64,000 nucleotides of DNA from positions 23,292,518 through 23,356,517 of the forward strand of contig JABAKD010000002.1 in NCBI GenBank assembly GCA_012845835.1. The letters run 5' to 3'. Every line of letters begins with the position of its first letter. The stretch's first letter is position 1. A program made the position numbers and the translations under genes. Below the pieces are notes generated by a model. It did no database searches and was not told the DNA's origin. It saw only the letters and a program-made list of their open reading frames with translations. This document shows, in pieces, positions 1 through 12,200 of this stretch. Source of the DNA: Undaria pinnatifida. Taxonomy: Eukaryota; Sar; Phaeophyceae; Laminariales; Alariaceae.

Positions 1-1592
1 TTGCACACCTTGTTTTCTTTCGCTTTGTCAGACGTCCGCAGATTTTTGTTTTTGTTTTTGTTTATTTCGTATTTCTCTCTTCCAATGTATTTCTGTTGCT
101 GACGTATGTATGTTGTGCCTGTCGTACCCAGTACTAGGGCATGACATTGCGTTGTCGAATGCATTACGATGCATTATCTCTGTGTCGTGGCTTGTGACCA
201 CAGAGCTGATCTTTCTAGGGTGAAGAATCAGTACGGACACTGGGTGTGCTGGATGTCGACGAGTAGAAGAACGGTTTAATGTGAAGAACACACACACACA
301 CACACACAGAGGGGCAGCCAGTCTCGCTGCTGGTGGTCTTAGTAGTGTTTACTGACTCCCGATTTCACTTTATGTTTCTGGTGGAGGCATGAATTGCGTC
401 AGCTGTAATTTTTTTTCTTTTTTGTTTTTTTCATCCTCCGGTGGATGGGGAAAAATACAGCTTTAGCTCACCACACTTCCACGTATTTTCATACGCGTCG
501 TGTGTCGATTCAACTCAGTTGCTTTCGCAGCCCAACGCTAGCTGGCGCACCCTTCGGGTGATATATGCGTGTACCACCTTGGCTTGTTTGTGTTATTCCC
601 TGGGGTATTCCTCAGCTCAGAGTGACTGGAGCCTGTCCTGTGACCACGGACTTGATTATGCGAGTTAATGTGAGAACAACAACAGCAACAACCCTCGAAT
701 GCTACGATTAGAGCTGGTTTTGTGCGAACCGGGGGTCGGTCGGACTTTTTATCCCAGACAAAATATTTCAGACGTCTCGTCATGTCGTGATGAGTAGACA
801 GTTGATAAGACAGTTGATGATATTATACTTGTATGATGGGCACAATTCGACATTCGTGCGACCTGATGACGGAAGAAATAGCTGCTGGAATATTCCCTGG
901 AATATTCCTATAAATAGCTAAATCTTCCCGCATTTAAATGAACGCGCGTGCCGTTATGGCCGTAATGGGGAGGGGGGGAAGGAACATCCTGCTTAGGCAA
1001 CCCGGATCTGAGTTACCTCTAGCGGAGAAGGAGAAAGGAAAAGTTCGAAGATATTATTAGAAGGGATGAGCGAGTTGTGTTACCCTGTTGTCATATACCA
1101 GGTTCAAAGCAAACGAACGCCCGGAGGCTGCTTGCTTCCTATGATGGGTGTTCTGAAGTGCAACGTCGTGCTGTAAAATGTACCTGATACGACATATATC
1201 CTCTTGCTCTCCCTTACTCAAACGCCCCACCAAATATCGAAATCCGCCACATTAATAAACACTTCACGCACAGGATATCACCTCATTATCTTTCGAGAGC
1301 CATCCATGCCGCTGTGTTCCCCCCCCCCAACCCCCCCCCCCCCCCCCCCCCCCCCGCCCCCAATAATATACTGGTGCCAAAACCGTCAGATTTATCCCCT
1401 CGAAAGGATTTATAGCTTACATGCACAAATTGCCCCTCCCCCCCCCCCCCCCCCCCCCCCTCCAAACCCGCTCGCTTTATATCAAAACCAGGCCCCCTTT
1501 CCCTTCACAGCTGTCAGATTTTGTCCCCCTCAGAAACGGGTTTTATAGTTTCCGCGCACAGACTGTCTAAAATCATCCTGTTGACCCTGATA
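1..1592. other. Repeat-rich region, no gene recognised
   Basis: 165-295 (minus) is a dispersed unit with GAAGAATCAGTACGGACACT that recurs at 1805-1930 (plus), 39620-39700 (plus) and 57495-57530. 425-690 joins a CTCCGG(C/T)GGATGGGG family copy to a (CAA)-tailed retroposon end. 1321-1354 and 1438-1460 are long C runs. A CA microsatellite is at 289-308. Confidence 0.55.
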
Positions 1593-1756
1593 GCTACACT
1601 GTAGTTGTAAGGGGAGTCGCCGACCTATATCCTTAATGAGGACACACAACTCGTAATGCGCGCGATCGGAGTATCACACACAGCTTGCAAAGATGAGTTT
1701 CGACGAAATCTTCGATCTCACAGCTGGAGTGTATTTTAATTTTTATAATATGTTCG
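1593..1756 (+). mobile_element. Single arm of the 'GGGGAGTCGCCGACC' foldback family
   Basis: GGGGAGTCGCCGACCTATATCC, GCGATCGGAGTATCACACAC, TTGCAAAGATGAGTTTCGAC and CACAGCTGGAGTGTATTTT, as in the arms of 3052-3482. Other single arms: 3908-4055 (minus) and 54207-54313 (plus). Confidence 0.7.
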
Positions 1757-3051
1757 TGCAGCATGGTGGCAGGTATACTACTGCTGCTGCTGCTGCTGTG
1801 GTGCTGCTGTGTGTGTGTTGACTTCACGTTATACCGTTCTTTCTACCCGACGACACCAGTACACCCAGCGTCCGCGCTGATTCTCTATCCTAAAGAAATA
1901 CAAATGATGTGGTCACAGACGGCTGTAAAACAGAGTAAACTGATTGATTTCGTTGGGTAGAAGAAAGGTTTGACTGACACACACATATACACGAGTGTTT
2001 TGTGTTCTTCGCATTAATCTGATATTTCCACCCATATACATCGAGCACAACCAGTGTGCGTTGTTATGGAGTGCTCTCCGTAGATGGGCAGCAGTCTATA
2101 GATTCGACATGCAACCATGTCACCATGGTCGGGGTGAAACCAAGTAATACTGAGGGCACCTTACAGCTTTTTCGACATGGTGGACGTACTCTTTAAAGTA
2201 TTATTATATGTACCCTAAACCTAACCTAATGCAGGCCAGCCAGCACACACACCAGACTATTTGCAACGAAAAGAAGAGAAGAAAAGGAAAAGATGAAAAG
2301 ATAGACTAGACTACTAGCCTGGGTAATAGTAAGAGAAGAACCAAAAAATGTACCATGTATGTTGTTGTGTTTTTTCGACCATCCATGCTAACTAACCCTA
2401 AGCCTAAGCCTTGGAGCGTAACCCACACGAAATTCCGGTCGAAGTGCCCTCCTAATGACGTCACTGGGGTAACATGGTCAAAAATGCCCTACGCACAACC
2501 CTCACCTGTGGGCATCACTGGGGGTATAGTATAATGGTGAGAAATGTCAAACAATGATGTGTATCACTCCCCCATACGCGCACCACGAGTGACACCGGTG
2601 CATATCATATACTTCAGTATATACGCCTGGGTGGCATGTGTTCTCGGGGATTACGAACTTTTCTTCCCCAGATCCTAGCACAAACCTCGCTTAGTGGCCT
2701 TTACAATGGCGACGCCGGCCAGGTAATCGACCCCCCCCCGTGTGCCGGAGGCCAGAGAACACGTATCGAAGAAATAACGCGAAGACATTAGCCCTGTGTG
2801 CAGACTACGCACCAAACGTCTCACAGGGCACGATTTTTCGGAGATCTCGTCGTAGATCTCGACGTCGAGGCCTCGCGCGCGCTACGGCGCCGAGCGGGCG
2901 GATAAGCTGAGCCGGTGGTTGCAGGCGGGGCGGGGGCACGCCTCAGCGAAGAAACCGCGCGGAAAGGCGGTCAGAGGCGGGAGATATCCGCAGACGTAAG
3001 GATGTGCATATGTGATAAGCGAACTAAGATATATAGATTTATATGTACAAG

Positions 3052-3482
3052 CTACACTAGGTACTTCCAAGGGGCGTCGCCGACCTACATCCTTAGTCTA
3101 ATAATGAGGACACATTCACTAAGTACGCGCGATCGGAGTATCACACACAGCGTGCAAAGATGAGTTTCGACGAAATCTTCCAAGATCTCACAGCTGAAGT
3201 GTATTTTTATTTTCATGATGTTTTATAATGTATGTTCGTTCGTAGATATGATATTTAGGAAATGTTGCGCTATCATATAATAAAAAAAATGAAAATACAC
3301 TCCAGCTGTGAGATCGAAGATTGTAACTCATCTTTGCAAGCAGCTTAGCTGCTGTGTCTGGTGTGTGATACTCCGACCGCGCGTATTTGTGTGTGATACT
3401 ACTCCTATCGCACGTATTACTGGGTGTGTGTCCTCATCATTGAGGATATAGCTCGGCGACTCCCCTTGGAACTCTAGTGTAG
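3052..3482. mobile_element. Foldback (MITE-like) element with ~180 bp inverted arms
   Basis: The left arm runs CTACACTAGGTACTTCCAAG to about 3235. The right arm, from about 3285 to 3482, is its inverse and ends GGAACTCTAGTGTAG. Both arms carry the GATCGGAGTATCACACAC and GATGAGTTTCGACG blocks or diverged forms. No coding capacity. Confidence 0.75.
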
Positions 3483-3907
3483 AAGTTTGTACCAGGGTCA
3501 ACAGGGTGATGTTAGTCAGACTGCGCGCGGAAACTTCAAAACCCTTTTTATTTTAGGGGGACAAAATCTGACAGCTGTGGAAGGAAATGCATCCTCAGTT
3601 TATTAAGTGTATGCTGTAAGTCGTACAACCAGCGAGGAGAGGGCGGAGTGTTCGAAGGGTTGGGGGGGAGATTCGGGGAAGGAGCGGGCGGGGGGGGGGG
3701 GGGGAGGGGATTTCCAACAGCTTTATTATGTCGCATAGATGTACGGACTTGCTATACACGTGGTGCTAGGTCTAGGCGATGGTTCGGGTGGTGGAGAAGG
3801 AGGGGGCGTTCGGGGAGGGGGGGAGGGGGGGGGGATGAATTGGAGCTACGGCATGGATGGCTAGAAACATCTAGTCTAGTGTGATATCAACTGCTTATAT
3901 TATACAG

Positions 3908-4055
3908 TAAAAATTGAAACACACTCCAGCTGTGAGATCGAATATTTTGTCGAAAGTCATCTTTTCAAGCTGTGTGTGATAACCCGATCGCGCGTATTAC
4001 GGGTTGTGTGTCCTCATTAAGGATATAGGTCGGTGACTCCCCTCGCAACTACTAT
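3908..4055 (-). mobile_element. Single arm of the 'GGGGAGTCGCCGACC' foldback family
   Basis: ACACTCCAGCTGTGAGATCGAA...TCATTAAGGATATAGGTCGG is the reverse complement of the arm at 1593-1756. Confidence 0.7.
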
Positions 4056-4290
4056 CATATATACCAGGTATACGAACGTTAACAAAAGAAGAATAAGCGG
4101 GGTAATTGCACCCCGCACGCTGCCTCTTTTCGCGTTGATTTTCGTTTTGTAGCTAATTTTAGAGTACGGGAAAAAAAACAATTAATTCAGGCCCTTTACT
4201 TCCACTGCGAAAAAGACCCGACACTATTTCCAAGTGGACTTGTCCCAACAGCGCGGTGCAGTTCTACTGACTGCTGTGATTGGGTCGTAC

Positions 4291-5045
4291 GAAAAGGAGC
4301 CATCTCATGGTCCATACCGTACCGTCGTTGTATTCCGGCAAACTGGTGACATGGTGGTGGGCTCATGATGCAGTAGGCCGCAGAGCGAGATGAGCCGAAC
4401 CAGCCCAGCGGCGCGGTGTTGCTTCGAATCAAGCGCTCCTCTTCTCAGCAGACCTTCTCCTGCCTTTTTTTTTTGTATTATTATTTGCTGCGGTTGGGGC
4501 GGTTGGGAGCGGGACAATAACAATGATACACATTATACGAAAAGGAGCCATATCATGGTCCATACCGTACCGTCGTTGTATTCCGGCAAACTGGTGACAT
4601 GGTGGTGGGCTCATGATGCAGTAGGCCGCAGAGCGAGATGAGCCGAACCAGCCCAGCGGCGCGGTGTTGCTTCGAATCAAGCGCTCCTCTTCTCAGCAGA
4701 CCTTCTCCTGCCTTTTTTTATTGTATCATTATTTGCTGCGGTTGGGGCGGTTGGGAGCGGGACAATAACAATGATACACATTATACGAAAAGGAGCCATC
4801 TCATGGTCCATACCGTACCGTCGTTGTATTCCAGCAAACTGGTGACATGGTGGTGGACATTCATGAGCAAGCATGATGCAGTAGGCCGCAGAGCGAGATG
4901 AGCCGAACCAGCCCAGCGGCGCGGTGTTGCTTCGAAGCAAGCGCTCCTCTTCTCAGCAGACCTTCTCCTGCCTTTTTTTATTGTATCATTATTTGCTGCG
5001 GTTGGGGCGGTTGGGAGCGGGACAATAACAATGATACAAATTATA
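4291..5045 (+). repeat. Three tandem copies of a ~248 bp unit
   Basis: Units start at GAAAAGGAGCCAT at 4291, 4539 and 4787. Copies 1 and 2 are nearly identical and copy 3 has a ~14-base insertion (near 4860). Each unit leaves an 83-87 codon frame open on both strands, but high identity between copies explains that without coding function. Confidence 0.92.
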
Positions 5046-5120
5046 TTACATTTCTAACCACTTTAACCAAGTGATGCCATCAGGGCGCACTTCGGCCGGT
5101 ATTTCGTATGGTTGGGAATT

Positions 5121-5585
5121 GGTTGGGTATTAGTCCGTTTGATCACTTGCAAACGGTTGACCAATACTTGTAGCTTACCCAAACTAAGCCTTACAATACT
5201 CTCCCTGAAACGGCGGGATACCAGGTCGGCCGGATGTTAAGATCATTGGTTAACCAGTTGCAAATGGTCAAACGGACTAATACCCCACTAATTCCTTAAC
5301 ATAAATGGCGTCGTCGACAGACCATGGGTTTTTGGGTCGTGGGTTCGATCCCCACCATCCACAATAATAAACTTTTCAGACTTTCCCCATGTCGAACTTG
5401 AAAAACACTCTCCCTGGTATCCCCAGGAAATGAAACGGCTTGGATATTGACAGAGGTCCGCCGTATATCCGGCCGACCTGCTATCCCGCCGTTTCAGGGG
5501 GGGAGAGTGTTATAAGGCTTAGTTTGGGTAAGCTATTGGTTAACCAGTTGCAAGTGGTCAAACGGACTAATACCCCACTAAATCC
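5121..5585. mobile_element. Large foldback element with tRNA-like core
   Basis: The left arm (GGTATTAGTCCGTTTGATCA...CTGAAACGGCGGGATA) is inverted at the right (TATCCCGCCGTTTCAG...CAAACGGACTAATACCCC). The core has ATGGCGTCGTCGACAGACC and a B-box-like GGGTTCGATCCCC followed by ACCATCCACA, resembling a tRNA 3' half. Partial copies are at 7220-7405 (minus) and 37171-37388. Confidence 0.65.
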
Positions 5586-6049
5586 TTAACATAAATGGGC
5601 TACGATTTTTTTTTTTTTTTTTTTTTTCTTTTCTGTCCTGCCGAACCTCCTGCTCAGTGCCGGGTCAGGGTTCGGGTAAAACGCCGCTATCTGAGGCGCA
5701 GGGCTGTCGCCTTTTTGTCATTGTTCAAATTCGCCCTGCCGACGCCCTCCTCAGCCCAGAGCCGGGAGACGACCAGTGTACGGGTTTGTGTGTTATCTTT
5801 TATGTTTTGTGTGTTGTATTTGTTCTGCTTTGTTTTTTTTTTTGTCGTCTAAACACTTCCTTCCCTAGCGGGGCTGTAAGTGTTGACACCTTCCATCCCG
5901 GGTATTCGTCGTTTCCTCGTCTAACCCCCCGCCTTGCCGATGGCCCGCGGGAGGTTTTTCGCATGACTTCTCCCTTGTGTTAGCGCCTGTGTCCCCCTCC
6001 ATATCGACGAGGGTTCGCCTCGCCATAGTACCTTTTCTGTGGTTGGTTT

Positions 6050-6150
6050 ACCGTAGAGCCTTTCCTGCCCCCCCCGCCACACCGGCGGCAGGCGGCAGGT
6101 TCTAGAGCCTTTTCTGCCCCCCCCGCCTCACCGGCGGCATGCGGCAGGTT
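6050..6150 (+). repeat. Direct repeat containing CCGGCGGC palindromes
   Basis: AGAGCCTTTCCTGCCCCCCC...GGCGGCAGGTT occurs twice in tandem with few changes. It may belong to the internal part of the LTR element whose repeat starts at 6358. Confidence 0.6.
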
Positions 6151-6357
6151 TTTGATGGGTGACTATTGCCTTGCTGTAGGGTCTGCTTTTCTTTCTACTG
6201 CTTTTCTTCGCGGGTTCCTGGCTCCATAGCCAGACGGTTAGAGGTGTGGGAGTGGGTTTTGAGGAGCCGCATCTTCGACTCATGGTCTAGTTCGTAGAAC
6301 CGGAGTTTCCCCGAATCTCCCATATTTCTGCATATGCGACTCATCAGGGTGGGTTAG

Positions 6358-6626
6358 TGTTAAGATACGGCCTCGAAAGGCCTGTAGGTATCCGAATTTG
6401 AGATGATTTGGATGGATTTCGTATGATAAGGTTGGCGGTTTATATTCGGGGAAGTTAGGAATTAGATCGGAGGCACGCGCCTCCGATCTCAGAAGCTATC
6501 CCGGGCTCTGGTGGAAACGAATAAAGCTACATCTCTACGAAGGAACGAAAGTGAGTACTCCGAGGACCTACCCAATTGGCAGACCTGCAGGGGGCACTCT
6601 GTGTCCCCCACCTTTTAATTTCACAC
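6358..6626 (+). mobile_element. LTR-like repeat, 269 bp
   Basis: Begins TGTTAAGATACGGCCTCGAA and ends CCTTTTAATTTCACA. It is the same length as, and highly similar to, the minus copy at 37389-37657. Contains the palindrome AGATCGGAGGC...GCCTCCGATCT at 6464-6489. A G-rich GGGTGGGTTAG directly upstream could be a degenerate polypurine tract, making 5590-6357 a possible internal remnant, but no gag or pol motif was seen there. Confidence 0.7.
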
Positions 6627-6800
6627 GGATATATGTGACCACGGACTTGATTATTCGAGTTAATGTGAGAACAACAACGGGCGGACCTGTCTATAATCAC
6701 CACGCGTATAACTGCACGTACGTGCAACGTTTTTAGAATTGCACGTAAACTAACTACAGCCCCTGCCGACCTCGAGAGCAGACCGAGAGCCCCCCAAAGG

Positions 6801-6856
6801 GTTGGGTTGGGGTTAGGGATAAGGTTAGGGTTAGGGTTAGGGTTAGGGTTAGGGTC
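6801..6856 (+). repeat. Interstitial TTAGGG-type telomeric repeat
   Basis: GGTTAGGGATAAGG followed by about five perfect GGGTTA units. A shorter degenerate run is at 8308-8335 and a single pair at 7408-7425. Confidence 0.85.
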
Positions 6857-7077
6857 GTGTCTGGGGCCGGGTTGGTCTGGGCAGCGTAACCGTCGTTTTG
6901 TGCGGACCTGCACATAGGAAGCCGCCATACATAAATCGCTATTGAATTTACGTGCAAATCTGAAAAACCTTGCACGTACGTGCAATTTCACGGGAGCCCG
7001 TCAATATATGCAAGCGGTTTCATTTCCTGGGTATACAGCAGTACAGGGAAGATAATTTTTCAATTTTTTTTTTTCTT

Positions 7078-7205
7078 CTTTTATCCTCCGGCGGATGGGG
7101 AAAGTAAAGCTTAAGCTCACCACACTTCCACATATTTTCACACGCGTCGTGTGTCGATTTAACTTGGTTGTTTTCGCAACCCAGCGCTAGCTGGCGCATC
7201 CTTCG
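7078..7205 (+). mobile_element. Copy of the CTCCGGCGGATGGGG repeat family
   Basis: TTTTATCCTCCGGCGGATGGG, CTCACCACACTTCCACATA and CGTCGTGTGTCGATTTAACT to GCTAGCTGGCGCATCCTTCGG. Same unit as 425-560 and 57079-57205 (minus). Confidence 0.65.
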
Positions 7206-7219
7206 GATCCCGCTTATAG

Positions 7220-7405
7220 CGAGTTCGACTTGGGGAAAGTCTGAATATGTTTTTATTTTGTGGATGGTGGGATTTGAACCTACGACCCAAAAAACCCATG
7301 TCCTGCCGACGACGCCATTTCTTAAGGATTTATTGGGGTATTAGTCCGTTTGACCACTTGCAAACGGTTATCCAATAGCTTACCCAAACTAAGCCTTATA
7401 CCATT
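7220..7405 (-). mobile_element. Partial copy of the foldback element with tRNA-like core
   Basis: The reverse complement contains CATGGGTTTTTTGGGTCGTA, GGTTCAAATCCCACCATCCA and the arm TGGTCAAACGGACTAATACC, matching 5121-5585. Confidence 0.65.
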
Positions 7406-8939
7406 AAGGTTAGGGTTGGTTAGCATTGTTGAAAAACACAATAATGTAAGACACCCGGAAATAAACAACGTTTCTTCTCTTTGTTTTCGCCGAAATGGAC
7501 CCGCGTCCAAGAGGCTGGCGGCCCGCCTTTTCCTCCCAACGGTATGCCAGGTACAGCACAGAGCGGTAGTGGCGGCCCGCATTTAGGAAATACCGGGTAC
7601 ACTGGTTAGGAAAGAAGTGCTCTTTTTTTCTCGTATAAAACAAAAAATTGGGTGTAGAAAAGACAGCTCAAGCAGGGGAACAGAACACGAAACTGCAGTA
7701 GTACTAAAAACGCGCTACCGTCCGTACCGCGCAGCTTGTATATAGCTTTCTTTTCATTGGTGTGAACTGCTCAAAAAGCGGGAGAACTCACAGCGCGGAT
7801 GAGCTGACTGGCTGGTGAAATGATTGACCGCGTTTGTGGTAGTTTTGTTTTAAAAAAAACATTTTAGAGAAACGGTTCACACACTCCAAAAAATGGTGGT
7901 ATCGAATTGTTCCATCGAACTCATGGTACACCAGCCGATACTACAGCACAGCACCTCGTACCTTGTTATACAGTACGCGGTATTTTATATAAATTGAATA
8001 ACGTCAGCTGTGAGTACGACCGATTGAATGGGTTGAAACTCAACTTTGCAAGCTGCGTGGTACGTACGTCCATGGTATTTAATAGAAATTGAAAAATGGT
8101 ACGTGGTATGTAAAAAAGTTGCCGGTGGTGTCGGCCCCCTACACAAGAAACCAGGAAAACTCAGCAAACATATGTATGTACGTATCGGTAACAATCCAGC
8201 CGCGCGGATCTTCGAGGGTAGTTTTCACGCTCTCTCACAGGCCGAGGACTGCCGTGTGGTGTTCCGCAGATCGGAATTTAGAATATAAGCCGCGTTTCTG
8301 GCCCGTTTTGGGTTAGGGTTATGGTTAGGTTTAGAGTCAGGGTGGTGGTTGCGGTGGGTCTACGCCCGTGCCGTGATTCCACCAGGACGTGCAAGCTTTG
8401 CCCAGGTTTCAGATTTCTTTGCTCGAGAAAGGGTCTATTCCACACTATCTCTATTAATAGTTTGCTCGCTCCCCGAGTTTCTTGTTTTCCGGAAAATTCC
8501 GTACAATCGCGCTCCCGAGTGTCTTGTTTTCCGGAAATCTCCGTCTGAGTTGTCTTGTGGCGCTCGTTGTGTGCGTCCATTGGTAGGTAGCCGGACCGAG
8601 GTATAGGTTCACAGAAGGGCGTTCGTGATGCACAGGCAGAGAAAGGGAAATGTGCACGGGGGAGGGGTGCGAGAGAAGGCGCCACAAATCATAGAATGTT
8701 CCACAGAAACATCCCTATTGTATTTGTGGAACCCCCCGTGAAAACGGTTACATGTATATTTCTCGACACTTGAGTATGAGAGCATCCTCAACATGACTCT
8801 TTCATATTTGGGGGGCGGTAGTGTATCTCAAAGACCCCTTTTATTTAGAAAAAATGTACACATACATAGAGGCCGGTATGCCGATGTCAGGGGGCGCCTA
8901 CTCGTAGCGAACCCTGTAGACATAGCAAATCGTCCAATT

Positions 8940-9215
8940 GCCACCACCACCACGACCCATCCACCCACCCAGTCATCCACGACAAACACCACAACCACCA
9001 CAACCACTACCCGCCCCCACCCCCCCTCTTCACCAAAAACACCACCAACACCAACACCACCAACACCAATACCAACACCAATACCAACACCAATACCAAC
9101 GCCAACACCACCAACACCAACACTACCACCCGCCCCCAACCAACCACCCCCCCCCCCTTCTCTTCCTTCTCCACCACAACAACCACCACCACTAACAACC
9201 ACATCACCCACTATT
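8940..9215 (+). repeat. (ACCACC)/(AATACC)n simple-sequence tract
   Basis: ACCACC, CCAACACCAATA and C-rich sequence run to within 20 bases of the first recognised annexin acceptor at 9231. It probably serves as that intron's pyrimidine-rich tract. The upstream annexin exon must lie before this tract. The Pro/Thr-rich frames through it are compositional. Confidence 0.75.
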
Positions 9216-9231
9216 ACCCATGCTCTGTTAG

Positions 9232-12200
9232 GATTTCGTCGCGACGAGAGATGTTGACATCGTGCGTCAGTCGACCAAGGGCATCGGGACCAACGAAGGG
9301 AATCTAATCAACACTTTGTGCAACCGCACCAAGAGCCAGCTCGATGCCGTCGACCTGAAGTACCACGCGAAGGTAAGCCGCTCCCCACGCCATTGCGCCG
9401 TTACATCACCGTAACGTAACACCGTGGCAAGGGAAAGGACCAGACCGAGTGCGCTTGAGTTGTTGCACTTACGCGCGGGGGTGAGGGGGGGTGCTCGTTT
9501 CATTCATAGCCGTAGTGGTAGGACCATAGACCCTTACATCCCTCCAGAGCCGGGACAGAGCTGAAAGGACGGGGTTGGGGGTGGGGGAGGGCGGGAGTTT
9601 CTAGCTTTTTAGTAGTGCGGGGGGGGGGGGGGGGGGGCTAAGGAGTGACGGGCGTACTCATGTCATGCGTAGCCGTAGTCTGAAGACCAGCGGAGGGGGG
9701 GGGGCGGGGTTGGGGGGGGAAGGGGGAAGGGGGGGGGGCTTAGGACCGCCCACGCACTGCCTACGTAGCCTGGGCCGGGTTTTTTTCGTATGTTTGCTTG
9801 TTTTTTTTTTCCACGTACGGTACGAGAAACCTGCTGAATACGTAGACAATGCCTTGTTTTGTTTTACGTACACTGCTGTTGAAGGTGGTGACTGCCAGTA
9901 TACTTTGTATGCGAGAAACATATGACAGCATCACATCAGCGGCCTGCATATGTATATGCATGCTACTGAGGGTTTACGTCCGGGTTTGCCTGATATAACA
10001 AAATTCCACAGTTTCAGTATGAGATCAGCCTGCTGAATATGTATTGTGTTAAGACTACCGGGTACTTCGTGTAGTTTGTATGTAAGTGTAACATCACATC
10101 AGCCACCGACGCAAATTCCAACAAAACTGAGGATTTGCTTCCGGTTTCGCCCACAATAGCAAAATGACATATTGATTGCAGTACGAGAGCAGCCTGGTGA
10201 ACATTTAAGACTTACCAGGCACTTTTTTCTTTTTTTTATGCACCCTTTCGGTACGAGATCAGCCTGCTCAATATATATACACTACCTGGTACTTCGTATT
10301 GGTGTACCTTCAGTTTTTTTCAGTCGCCGAGGTAAATTCAACTCACTCGGGGTTTACTTTGCGGGTTCGCTCGCATTAATAAGTTTCCACCTCCCGCCAC
10401 CGTAAAATCGACTGAGGGTTTACTTCCGGGTTTGCCCACAATAATACAATAACGTGATGATTTCAGTACGAGAGCAGCCTGCTGAAGGTGGTGTCGAGCG
10501 ACGTGAGCGGCAACTTCGGCAAGATGATCAGGTACTCCCTGCTGGACACGGACGCCTACGGAGCGGAGGTGTTCACCATCGCCACCAAGGGTAAGAACAA
10601 AAAAAAAGCTACCTGTAGCTACCAGTGTGCGGAGAAACGGATCTACCGTTCCTGCTCGCACGGCGGTATCATAACCCGAAAAGCGCCGGTTGCTGGTTGG
10701 CTGGATAAATCGGGAAGAAGAAAAGCTACTCGCGAAACTTGCGCAGTGCCCTTCATTCAGTGCCTAGTCTGCCTTGCAGAACCCTTAATGTAGGTTATTT
10801 TGATTTCGCAGTCCGGCCGCGCTACCTCGTGGCCCATCGCACCGCTCCCGGTCTCGTGGTTGTGTTTTTATCGCCACGCCGTTCACGCCCCCCCCCCCCC
10901 ACCTCGCCTTTTTCGCCACCAAGGGTAAGAAGGACGCCCCGCTCTGCAGTAAGTATAGGTCGGTTGACCTTAGATTTTTGGCCCATAGAAGGCGTTTTAG
11001 ACTTAACGCCTTCACTAATGGAAACCCTTTTTGGGGACAAAATTACTTGAAGTTGGTATAGGGAGGGATTTTGGGGCTCCAAAGGGGTTAATGTGGTACC
11101 ACTCTGGACGGAAACATGGGGGCCACCATCGGGGTATTACAGTTCTGGAAGTGGCCAAAGCAGAAAATAAACCGAACCGAGTCATTCGACGCTGTCACCC
11201 GTACATACGCAAGAAAATACGCGCAGGTGCCGAAGTTCTCCCTTTCAAGTGGTTTGTGGCATGTAGGGTGCAGCTAACCCTCCATGCGACTCACCGAACA
11301 CCTCACGGCGTTTTTGCGCTTGGCGTTTGGTGCAAGCAAAGTTTGGCTGGTCGGTGAAAACCCGACGTGCTCCGTCCCGGCATAGTAGGGATGCGAGGGT
11401 CTATGGACGTACGATTACGGCCGTGCATGAAATCGGTACCGCTCCCCCCCCCCCGCCCTCCACCCCCACCTCCTTTTCGTGGTCCTTTCTGTTACAGGGT
11501 TGGGGACCAACGAAGACGTGCTTATCGACCTGGTCAACATGGTTTCGAACGCTCAGATGGCTGCCATCAAACAGAAGTGGGAGGCGAAGGTGAGAGCCGT
11601 TGTTCACAATACGTACCATATCATACAATACAAAGTAGATGGCCAAATGGCCGCAATATTATATGGGAAATTTCGACTCGTCGACTTTAGCCATTTGCCC
11701 AAAACTTCCACAATCAACACGAATATGGTACATATCTTTTCTGCCCCCCCACCCCCCCCCGGCATCCGAAAATAGTACGTAATGTGGCACAAGGCCAAAC
11801 GCTATTATCTTTCATGCTGAACTGCGTTTCTTGTGCCAGGGTTCTACACGGACCGACCGACGGAGGGACCGACCGACCGACCGACCGACCCTAACAACGG
11901 CAGTAGACTTTTTACCGTACCGTGTTGCCAAGCCTGAAAACATGCTACCAGGTACAGCACTATTAGTAGTAGATAAAGTGATTGTAACAAGAAAACATCC
12001 GAAGGCACTAATACCTCTAAAAAGTCGTGGTATGACCGGTACGTTGTCTGGTACCTGGTATGTTTTGTGTGCCACGACTTGTAACTCGACTTGACTGACC
12101 GACCCTGACGACCAATCAACCGATCCTAACGACCGACCGACCACCCTCACCGGCCGACCGACCGACCGACCGACCACCCATGACGACCGACCGACCGACC

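Noticed and set aside
5590-6357. Internal gag-pol region of an LTR retrotransposon
   Set aside because: Upstream of the LTR-like repeat, but no protease, reverse transcriptase or integrase motif in any frame.
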